DNA of 7,662 bases, from NCBI GenBank assembly GCA_020430005.1, contig JAGQKQ010000081.1, positions 1 to 7,662 on the forward strand, in the 5' to 3' direction. The notes beneath the pieces are model-generated. The model saw only the letters and a program-made list of their open reading frames with translations. It was not told where the DNA came from and did not search any database. Positions 1 to 5,757 of this stretch are shown here, one piece after another. Every line of letters starts with the position of its first letter. Position 1 is the first letter of the stretch. This DNA comes from Candidatus Omnitrophota bacterium (GTDB lineage Bacteria; Omnitrophota; Gorgyraeia; Zapsychrales; Zapsychraceae). Made by a program: the position numbers and the translations under genes.

Positions 1-794
1 AGGCTGGTAATCGGTCCTACCAGCAAGTAACACATCGCTTGTCCGGCACTCATCCCGCTTTTGTAGAACGCATCCGCCATAGGAACGCTGGCCGTAGAAC
101 AAACATAGGAGATTAGTCCGATAACCGTCACCGAAATATAGCCGACAATTCCTGTCAAATAGTCTTGAATAAACTGCTGGATAACCGGCGCAGCCATGAG
201 CAAACTGGCCAGCATCAAACCAAGTAGAATCTCAAAACCCATTTCCTTCGGGAGTGTAATAAACGCATATTTAAACGCGGCCTGAATTTTTTTAACAGCA
301 GATATGTCTTGTGGCTCGGAATGAGCATCATGATGACAACATGATTTTTTCTCCTCCGCTTTCTCTTCTTTCCGCGATATCTCAACCGGTATCCACTCAC
401 AAATAAATCCCAGAATCAGGGCCATGACAATAACCGCCAAAGATAAAAACAAGGTAAATTCCAATCCCATAAATTTCAATGTCATCAATAACGCGGATAC
501 CGATGTCGCCGGCGTGGCTACAAGAAAAGCCAGAACCGCTCCCAAACGGGCCCCTTTTTTCCATAGCGTATTGGCGACGGGTAACGAACCGATACAACAG
601 ACCGGGAGAAACACCCCGACAATCGCAGACAGAATAATAGGCTTTATTCCCTTTTGTCCCAGATATTTTTCGACAAAATGGGTGGAAATAAACTGACTGA
701 TTAATCCACTAATAAGAAAGCCGATGGCCAAAACCCACCAGACCTCCAGACAGTAGTGAATAAAGATTTCAAGAAATTTAGTTAGAAAAGACAT
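1..794 (-). CDS. ArsP/UPF0718-family permease, putative metal or metalloid exporter (partial, C-terminus off the left edge)
   Basis: The visible part is 264 residues from an ATG at 794; an in-frame TAA lies three codons upstream, so this is the only reasonable start, although no good Shine-Dalgarno is seen. The protein is very hydrophobic, with likely membrane segments near residues 17-34, 52-70, 84-104, 112-134, 186-207 and 214-232. Family hallmarks are PVCCIGSLP (64-72), a Lys/Arg-Gly-Ala stretch followed by AFLVATPATS (89-98), and CSTASVPMADAF (232-243) before GPITS at the edge. This repeat of a Cys motif plus a small-residue/Pro motif is typical of PF03773 (ArsP_1, DUF318) permeases, some of which export organoarsenicals or Cu/Zn. 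Between the two membrane halves is a charged loop (137-183) containing CCHHDAH (152-158), a plausible metal-binding site. The usual CxC motif of the family appears here as adjacent cysteines. Substrate is unproven. It follows the REC-EAL gene by 61 nt and is probably co-transcribed. Confidence 0.85.
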   Translation of the reverse strand, partial: MSFLTKFLEIFIHYCLEVWWVLAIGFLISGLISQFISTHFVEKYLGQKGIKPIILSAIVGVFLPVCCIGSLPVANTLWKKGARLGAVLAFLVATPATSVSALLMTLKFMGLEFTLFLSLAVIVMALILGFICEWIPVEISRKEEKAEEKKSCCHHDAHSEPQDISAVKKIQAAFKYAFITLPKEMGFEILLGLMLASLLMAAPVIQQFIQDYLTGIVGYISVTVIGLISYVCSTASVPMADAFYKSGMSAGQAMCYLLVGPITS

Positions 795-855
795 AAAGGT
801 ATCTTAATACAAAAAGGTTCTATTGAAAATAGTTTAACTGTGAATAAGGAAAAAA

Positions 856-2043
856 TTAGGCTGGGCGGGTAATTGTTTCAATCGTTTGCCGGATGTCGTC
901 AAAGTTAATGTGCGGAGACGGCTTGTATAAGTAATATCCCTGACCGCCATCCACACCAAGTTCTTTAACAATTTCTAAATCCTCCCGAGTTTCAATTCCC
1001 TCGGCAATCGACATAATATTATTCTCGCGACAAAACGCAACGATAAATTTCACGATACTCTTCTTAAAATCATCTTTGTATAGATTCGTAATAATATGTC
1101 TGTCAATCTTAACGACTTCGGGCTTTGTTTCGACAATAGATTCCAAACTGGCATACCCGCCCCCGACATCGTCCACGGCAAATTTAAAACCATGCTCCCG
1201 ATACTTATTAAGATGTTTGTAGAAAACTTCAAAATCGGAAATCGCGGAACGTTCTGTAATTTCCAGAATAACGTTTTGCGGAGAAATGTTGGACTTCGCG
1301 AATAGATCTTTAATGGACGTGAAACGCGCGCCTTCGACGAGATAAGGATTACAATTTAAAAATATTTTTTCCTTTGTAATATGCTCATACGCATAACTGA
1401 GCGCCTTATCCCATGAAGCGATTTCCAACTCCTGGTAAAACCCGAATTGAATAGCCGCCTTAAACAGTAATTCCGGCGAGGCCAACATACTCTGCGTCTG
1501 CGGACGACATAACGCCTCGAAACCGTAAACCGTTAAAGGCTCCAATAAAAAAATCGGCTGGAAAAATGGAATAATCAGGGCCTCGTCGATAATATGACGA
1601 ATTTCCCGGATAATGGCTTCCTCTCCTTTAGAAGCGAGACTGCCATTCTTAAATAAAGAAGCGCGCCGGATAACTGCTTCCATGCGCGCGACTAATTCTT
1701 CGTATTCAAATGGCTTTGTCAGATAATCATCAGCCCCCAGATAAAGCCCTTCAACAATATCACCGGACAATAATTTGGCGCTGAGGATAATGATAGGAAT
1801 ACCGGCCGTACTCTCATCTTCTTTGAGCCTGCGGCACAGTTCAAAGCCTTCCGTATCCGGCAGAACCAAATCCAGAAGGATCAGATCGACATCCTGAGAA
1901 ACAGTGTCGATAGCCTCTCCACCGGTATGGACAACATTGACGCCGTAACCACGCGTTTCCAAAAGCATGGATAACATCTGGGTTACAGAACGGTCATCAT
2001 CCACTAAAAGGATATTCTTTTTATTGTTTAGCTTATTCAGCAT
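856..2043 (-). CDS. REC-EAL response regulator, putative c-di-GMP phosphodiesterase (RocR-like architecture)
   Basis: A 395-residue protein from the ATG at 2043. An N-terminal receiver domain (about 10-127) has the acidic triad start VDDD (14-17), phosphoacceptor D58 in LLDLVLPD, S88 and K110 in LTKPF. A linker of about 30 residues leads to an EAL domain (about 158-390) with FEALCRP (E176), N230, E261 and E264 in LEITE, D291-D292, K312 in VVKID, E348 in AEGIET and Q368 in QGYYLYKP. These match the metal- and substrate-binding residues of active EAL phosphodiesterases, so c-di-GMP hydrolysis to pGpG is likely. Loop 6 reads DDVGGGYAS instead of the usual DDFGTGYSS, a possible change in activation or dimerisation. 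There is no GGDEF, DNA-binding domain or visible partner kinase. Length and order resemble Pseudomonas RocR. A GTG start at 2052 is possible, but it lies inside the Shine-Dalgarno of the ATG. The gene has its own promoter and precedes an ArsP-like permease gene. Confidence 0.93.
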   Translation of the reverse strand: MLNKLNNKKNILLVDDDRSVTQMLSMLLETRGYGVNVVHTGGEAIDTVSQDVDLILLDLVLPDTEGFELCRRLKEDESTAGIPIIILSAKLLSGDIVEGLYLGADDYLTKPFEYEELVARMEAVIRRASLFKNGSLASKGEEAIIREIRHIIDEALIIPFFQPIFLLEPLTVYGFEALCRPQTQSMLASPELLFKAAIQFGFYQELEIASWDKALSYAYEHITKEKIFLNCNPYLVEGARFTSIKDLFAKSNISPQNVILEITERSAISDFEVFYKHLNKYREHGFKFAVDDVGGGYASLESIVETKPEVVKIDRHIITNLYKDDFKKSIVKFIVAFCRENNIMSIAEGIETREDLEIVKELGVDGGQGYYLYKPSPHINFDDIRQTIETITRPA

Positions 2044-2048
2044 AAACG

Positions 2049-2054
2049 CCACCT
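2049..2054 (-). promoter_or_regulatory. Ribosome binding site AGGTGG of the REC-EAL gene
   Basis: AGGTGG lies 5 nt before the ATG at 2043. This is good spacing for that ATG and overlaps the alternative GTG at 2052, which has no separate Shine-Dalgarno. It therefore favours the ATG and a 395-residue protein. Confidence 0.7.
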
Positions 2055-2091
2055 ATTACAAGTATGACGGAATTCTTTATAAAAAACAATA

Positions 2092-2115
2092 AAGTGACCA
2101 CTTATAAAACACTTA
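2092..2115 (-). promoter_or_regulatory. Possible operator: three AAGTG half-sites in the leader of the REC-EAL gene
   Basis: On the minus strand the leader holds TAAGTG twice, 11 bp apart, and the second copy is followed by an inverted copy as AAGTGGTCACTT. Three half-sites in 24 bp, one helical turn apart and starting about 7 bases after the predicted transcription start, could be a repressor site. No binding protein is identified. The sequence is AT-rich, so chance is possible. Confidence 0.3.
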
Positions 2116-2128
2116 GAAAACACGTACT

Positions 2129-2157
2129 ATAATAAGCCATATTTTATTGAATATCAA
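2129..2157 (-). promoter_or_regulatory. Sigma70-type promoter for the REC-EAL gene
   Basis: On the minus strand TTGATA (2157-2152) is followed by a 17-nt spacer and TATTAT (2134-2129). Each box matches consensus in five of six positions and the spacing is ideal. Transcription would start near 2122, giving a leader of about 80 nt before the ATG at 2043. It sits between the folA terminator and the next gene, where a new transcription unit is expected. Confidence 0.65.
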
Positions 2158-2181
2158 CTATTTAGCTGACTTTTTAATTTA

Positions 2182-2220
2182 GCAAAAGAAAACGCTTTCT
2201 TTTTTAGAAAATTCTTTTGC
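2182..2220. repeat. Inverted repeat with LacI-operator-like core, upstream of the REC-EAL promoter
   Basis: Perfect 9-bp arms GCAAAAGAA (2182-2190) and TTCTTTTGC (2212-2220) are separated by 21 bp. Neither strand has a T-run directly after the arms, so it does not look like an ordinary terminator. Nested at 2187-2200 is AGAAAACGCTTTCT, a near palindrome centred on CG that resembles LacI/CcpA-family operators. It ends 25 bp upstream of the -35 box, a position suited to a regulator. Function is inferred only from symmetry and position. Confidence 0.4.
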
Positions 2221-2242
2221 CCCAAAAACAGCCCAACTTCAA

Positions 2243-2292
2243 AAAATGACCTATTTTTCTGATCTGCCGGAGAGGCCGAAAAAAGTCATTTT
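2243..2292 (-). terminator. Rho-independent-type terminator overlapping the folA stop codon
   Basis: In the minus-strand transcript AAAAUGAC (2292-2285) pairs perfectly with GUCAUUUU (2250-2243). Inside, UUUUUC pairs with GAAAAA, and the loop has a small GCC/GGC hairpin. The descending arm runs into six U in total. The folA TGA (2288-2286) lies in the ascending arm. The lower stem is AT-rich and interrupted, so efficiency is uncertain, but the location between two transcription units supports it. Confidence 0.6.
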
Positions 2293-2825
2293 CTAGGCTC
2301 ATACTCCGCAAAATAATACCGCTCCTGCTCTTCCTGAACAACTTCCCCCTGAGAAACAGAATCAAACCGGCTTTCAAAGTCCGGGAAAAAAACATCACAA
2401 TCATACCTCTTTTGAAGATGCGTCAGATAAATTCTTTGACATAATGGATGCTTTACGGCTTCCGTAACAATTTGGGCCCCGCCAATAACGAAAACCTTTT
2501 CAATATTTTTTCGGCATCCGGAAGAATCGAGAAACTCTAAAGACCGCTCAAAATTATCAAAGACTAAAACACCCCCAGGGCTTACAAAATCAGGATTCCG
2601 GCTTAAGATAATATTAAAACGCTCCGGTAAAGGGCGAAACTTTTCAGGAATAGACTCCCATGTTTTACGCCCCATAATGACAGCGTTCTTTTTCTGGGGA
2701 TCATCAACCTGTGTCGTGACATTCTTAAAATGCTTTAGTTCCCCGGGTAAATGCCATGGCAAGGAACCCTTCTTCCCGATTCCTCTTGCGGCATCCATAG
2801 CCAAAATTATATTGAACTCTCTCAT
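2286..2825 (-). CDS. folA: Dihydrofolate reductase (eukaryote-like type)
   Basis: A 179-residue cytosolic enzyme that reduces dihydrofolate to tetrahydrofolate with NADPH, closing the cycle opened by ThyA. Visible hallmarks are the N-terminal strand FNIILAMD, GIGKKGSLPWHLP (residues 16-28) with the Met20-loop Trp24, the acidic residue E29 in PGELKHF, the cofactor-binding IMGRKTWESIP (50-60), NIILSR (71-76), and the cofactor loop VFVIGGAQI (111-119). Several features recall eukaryotic DHFR more than E. coli FolA: Glu instead of Asp at the acidic site, PEKFRPL (60-66), EAVKHP (122-127), and VQEEQERYYF near the C-terminus (163-172). The start is the ATG at 2825. A TTG immediately before it (2828) is possible but adds only one residue. 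No clear Shine-Dalgarno is seen; the start is 5 nt after the thyA stop, so translational coupling is likely. It is the last gene of the cluster, and its stop lies within the terminator hairpin. Confidence 0.95.
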   Translation of the reverse strand: MREFNIILAMDAARGIGKKGSLPWHLPGELKHFKNVTTQVDDPQKKNAVIMGRKTWESIPEKFRPLPERFNIILSRNPDFVSPGGVLVFDNFERSLEFLDSSGCRKNIEKVFVIGGAQIVTEAVKHPLCQRIYLTHLQKRYDCDVFFPDFESRFDSVSQGEVVQEEQERYYFAEYEPRK

Positions 2826-2830
2826 CAAAA

Positions 2831-3646
2831 TCAGACGGCAATCGGAAATTTAATAAACTCATCATGGACGTAGTTTATTAATTCAATATCTTCGAATTGC
2901 ATTTCTAAAACAGGTTTGTCCGCCATTTTTAACTGCGGAAGTTTCTTGGGAGTGCGTTTAAGTTGAGTCTTTAAACCTTCGATGTGATTTTCATAGATGT
3001 GCGCGTCCCCCAGCGTATGAACAAAAATTCCCGGCTCCAACCGGCACTCCTGGGCGATCATAGATAATAATAAGGCGTAGCTGGCAATATTAAACGGAAC
3101 ACCGAGCGCAATATCAGCCGAGCGCTGATATAATTGGCAGTCCAGACGGCCGTTGACCACATAAAACTGGAAAAACGAATGACACGGCGGCAGGGCCATT
3201 TTATCAATATCGGCTACATTCCAGGCACTAACAATTAAACGGCGGGAATCCGGATTATTCTTAATCATATGAATGACATTTTTAATCTGATCAACAGACG
3301 TCTTTTTATATTCTCCTGTATTTTCATCCTGAACAAATTTTTCCCAGCTCCGCCATTGATAACCATAAATCGGACCTAAATTTCCGTCCTTATCCGCCCA
3401 GGCATTCCAAATCGGTGTATGCTCTTTAAGATTATCATTAATGTTAGTTGCCCCTTTAAGAAACCATAATAACTCCCAGACAACCGCTGAAAACAGCACC
3501 TTCTTGGTTGTCAACAAAGGAAAACCTTCCCGCAAATCATATTTCGCCTGATAACCAAAAACTGAAATTGTTCCTGTTCCGGTCCGGTCTTGTTTTTTTT
3601 CACCATTGGCCAAAACGTACTCGACCATTTCTAAATACTGTTTCAC
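2831..3646 (-). CDS. thyA: Thymidylate synthase ThyA
   Basis: A 271-residue protein, close to the usual 264 of E. coli ThyA. It converts dUMP and 5,10-methylene-THF to dTMP and dihydrofolate in the cytosol. Motifs in order: DRTGTGTISVFG (20-31, phosphate-binding Arg21), FPLLTTKK (42-49), NLGPIYGYQWRSW (89-101), PDSRRLIVSAWN (132-143, Arg135/136), catalytic Cys155 in LPPCHSFFQFYV, CQLYQRSAD (170-178), DIALGVPFNIASY with Asn186, and H216/Y218 in DAHIYENH. The C-terminus PIAV is intact and family-typical. A segment around residues 104-116 is longer than in E. coli and explains most of the extra length. The start is a GTG at 3646 with AGAGG 5 nt upstream; the resulting N-terminus MKQYLE fits the family. 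It begins 16 nt after glgP and ends 5 nt before folA, so the three are very likely one transcript. Confidence 0.98.
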   Translation of the reverse strand: MKQYLEMVEYVLANGEKKQDRTGTGTISVFGYQAKYDLREGFPLLTTKKVLFSAVVWELLWFLKGATNINDNLKEHTPIWNAWADKDGNLGPIYGYQWRSWEKFVQDENTGEYKKTSVDQIKNVIHMIKNNPDSRRLIVSAWNVADIDKMALPPCHSFFQFYVVNGRLDCQLYQRSADIALGVPFNIASYALLLSMIAQECRLEPGIFVHTLGDAHIYENHIEGLKTQLKRTPKKLPQLKMADKPVLEMQFEDIELINYVHDEFIKFPIAV

Positions 3647-3651
3647 ACCCG

Positions 3652-3656
3652 CCTCT
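3652..3656 (-). promoter_or_regulatory. Ribosome binding site AGAGG of thyA
   Basis: AGAGG (3656-3652) lies 5 nt before the GTG at 3646, inside the 16-nt gap after glgP. It supports the non-ATG start, which gives the family-typical N-terminus. Confidence 0.6.
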
Positions 3657-3662
3657 TTCCGT

Positions 3663-5702
3663 TTATTTAAAAATGTGCCACATAGAATTGTTATATTCTT
3701 TTAACATACGCTGAGTATTAAAAAAGCCACCCTGCTGAACGCAGTTGATCATTTTATCAATCCAGGAACTTTTCAGATTTACCGCCCCTTTATTGTTGGT
3801 TTGATAATAAAGTTCGGCTGCTTCTCGCAGGTTATCATACAACGCTTTGGAGTCTTCATCAAGGCGAAGATCTTGCTCCGTTCCAATATCCGACCCTTTA
3901 TGCTGGAATCCGAAAATCCAGCCGATATCTTTATCGGCCGCTTCCACGACCCAGCCATCCAGTGTACTCAACTGAAGCACGCCGTTTAAAATGGCTTTCA
4001 TCCCGCTCGTTCCCGATGCTTCAAATGGCGGTAAGGGGTTATTCAACCAGACGTCGACACAATTGGTTAAAAGCTTTCCAAAATAGGTATCATAATTTTC
4101 CAGAATTAAAACCTTAACAATTTCATTATAAGCATTAAGCTGATCAATATGGTCCAGAATTTCATCGATATGTGCCGATCCGATATTATCATTAGGGTGC
4201 GCCTTTCCGGCCAGGATAATCTGAATGGGCCCGATATCGCGTGCGATTTGAATGATCTTCTGGACATCATGGAAGATCAACGCCGGCCGCTTGTATCCGG
4301 CAATACGTCTTGCCCAACCGATCGTAAGCACATTCTCATCCACCTGCCAATGCCGCAATATATTCATGAGCTGGCGTTTGTTAATCTGGTGCGCCTCAAA
4401 AATATCCTTACGGAAAGCTTCATCATTTTTTAACTGCGTTACTTTTTCCAGATTCTCCGGTGTGTTTTCCCAATTCCCAAGAACCGGCTGGTATTTATTA
4501 AACAAATCTTTGAAGCTCTGTGAAATCCACGTATGCGAATGCACGCCGTTTGTGATCGCCTTAACTTTTGACGCAAATTTCGGAAACTGAAGCCGCGTAA
4601 TCTCTCCGTGTTTTTGCGCAACGGCGTTAATATTCATACAATTGTTAAGACAAATATACGTGAGGTTGATTAAATCATCTTTTTCCTTTTCCTTACCAAA
4701 AAGTTTAGCGGCCTCACTATACGGTTCGGTCAAAATCCGGCTCACATCATTCATATGAAACCGGTCGTGCCCAGCCTCCACCGGCGTATGACAGGTATAA
4801 GCAAACGACTTTTTCAAAGCGTCCAAATGAACCTTATCCGTCAGTTGAAGATATTTTTCCAGGAAAGCAAAAGCGGCATGACCTTCATTCAAATGATAAA
4901 TATCGATATTATATCCAAGACTTTCAAGGGCCTTAATTCCACCAATCCCCAAAATCGCCCGTTGCAGGATCTTCCACCACACATCATCACTGCGATATAA
5001 CTGATCGGTCAGTTTTTGAAAATGCTCAGGATTTTCCGGCAAGTTGGAATCCAAAAGAATAATCGGGCAGGCGCTCTTTTTGTCATAACTATACACATAA
5101 TACTTCCATAATCGTAATTTGATATTGCCTTCTTTTGTTGTGATTTCAACAATATTATTGAGCGGAACCAATCCCGGATAACTATTCGGATTCCACATTA
5201 ACTCTTCAGGAATTTGTCCGTGTTTATACCAGAACTTTTGTTTGAAATATCCTTTGTTCCACAGAATACCGATACCGGCAATGGAAAAACCCAAGTCCGC
5301 TGCACTCTTCATGCTGTCACCGGCCAACACGCCCAGCCCGCCTCCATAAATCGGAATATCGAGCATTTTGTCGGTCTTGATTTTAAAAAGATAATCGCAC
5401 AACCATTGGTTGGAAAAAACCTCATGAGTAAAGAAATTATTCTTATTGTCCATTGGTTTGGTTAACTGGAAGGAATTATAGATACTCGGCGCGATACCGT
5501 ACTCCATGGAAAGATAAGCAATACTTTTTGCCGTATTGGACAACAGCGAGCTCTCAACAGCCAGAATAGGCTCAATCGGAAATCCAAAATATTGCTGATC
5601 CGTTACATCATCTTTATAGACAGTGTCATATTGAAAAATGTCAGAACGGAAACGTTCAAATGTGTATGTTGTTTCTTGCTGCTTTGTAGATGTGTTCTCC
5701 AA
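3663..5702 (-). CDS. glgP: Alpha-glucan (glycogen/maltodextrin) phosphorylase, short GT35-type
   Basis: A 679-residue PLP enzyme predicted to cleave alpha-1,4-glucans with phosphate to glucose-1-phosphate. Motifs: AYLSMEYG (62-69), IYGGGLGVLAGDS (118-130, glycine-rich site), LNEGHAAFAFLE (271-282), CHTPVEAGHDRF (304-315), TNGVHSHTW (384-392), RRIAGYKRP (465-473), LAGKAHPNDN (497-506) and EASGTSGMKAILNG (561-574) with the PLP lysine K569. The HTPVEAGHDRF and GTSGMK forms point to the 'alpha-glucan family phosphorylase' group (TIGR02094 type) and not the classical enzyme of about 800 residues. It lacks the N-terminal DUF3417 domain of longer members. About 35 residues (77-111) between YLSMEYG and the glycine loop look like an insertion. 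The start is a TTG at 5702 with a strong AAAAGGAG 6 nt upstream; the next Met is residue 66, inside a conserved motif, so TTG is needed. It lies 38 nt after apbE and 16 nt before thyA. Preferred glucan cannot be told from sequence. Confidence 0.95.
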   Translation of the reverse strand: MENTSTKQQETTYTFERFRSDIFQYDTVYKDDVTDQQYFGFPIEPILAVESSLLSNTAKSIAYLSMEYGIAPSIYNSFQLTKPMDNKNNFFTHEVFSNQWLCDYLFKIKTDKMLDIPIYGGGLGVLAGDSMKSAADLGFSIAGIGILWNKGYFKQKFWYKHGQIPEELMWNPNSYPGLVPLNNIVEITTKEGNIKLRLWKYYVYSYDKKSACPIILLDSNLPENPEHFQKLTDQLYRSDDVWWKILQRAILGIGGIKALESLGYNIDIYHLNEGHAAFAFLEKYLQLTDKVHLDALKKSFAYTCHTPVEAGHDRFHMNDVSRILTEPYSEAAKLFGKEKEKDDLINLTYICLNNCMNINAVAQKHGEITRLQFPKFASKVKAITNGVHSHTWISQSFKDLFNKYQPVLGNWENTPENLEKVTQLKNDEAFRKDIFEAHQINKRQLMNILRHWQVDENVLTIGWARRIAGYKRPALIFHDVQKIIQIARDIGPIQIILAGKAHPNDNIGSAHIDEILDHIDQLNAYNEIVKVLILENYDTYFGKLLTNCVDVWLNNPLPPFEASGTSGMKAILNGVLQLSTLDGWVVEAADKDIGWIFGFQHKGSDIGTEQDLRLDEDSKALYDNLREAAELYYQTNNKGAVNLKSSWIDKMINCVQQGGFFNTQRMLKEYNNSMWHIFK

Positions 5703-5708
5703 TGCGTA

Positions 5709-5716
5709 CTCCTTTT
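5709..5716 (-). promoter_or_regulatory. Ribosome binding site AAAAGGAG of glgP
   Basis: The strongest Shine-Dalgarno in the window, 6 nt before the TTG at 5702. It fixes this unusual start codon. Confidence 0.8.
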
Positions 5717-5726
5717 ATAGAAATGT

Positions 5727-5757
5727 ATTATAACAAAATCCTATTGTTTTAATTCAA
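5727..5757 (-). promoter_or_regulatory. Possible internal promoter with extended -10, ahead of glgP
   Basis: On the minus strand TGTTATAAT (5735-5727) is a perfect extended -10 (TGnTATAAT). TTGAAT (5757-5752) could be the -35 box, but the spacer is 19 nt; extended -10 promoters tolerate this. Transcription would start near 5720, leaving a leader of only about 18 nt that still includes the Shine-Dalgarno. It overlaps the last codons of apbE and could drive glgP-thyA-folA separately from the upstream genes. Confidence 0.45.

Noticed and set aside
424..696. Plus-strand open frame of 90 codons opposite the permease gene
   Set aside because: It is antisense to a clear membrane-protein frame, has no family motif, and its composition is that of a shadow frame.
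820..832. Small hairpin CTATT-TTC-AATAG between the REC-EAL and permease genes, followed by T5
   Set aside because: The stem is only 5 AT-rich base pairs and the T-run starts 4 nt later, too weak to call a terminator. Read-through into the permease gene is more likely.
2044..2052. GTG start for the REC-EAL protein (three extra residues)
   Set aside because: The GTG lies within the AGGTGG Shine-Dalgarno that is well spaced for the ATG at 2043.
4149..4590. Two overlapping plus-strand frames opposite glgP
   Set aside because: They are antisense to conserved phosphorylase motifs (RIAGYKRP, GKAHPND) and overlap each other in different frames.
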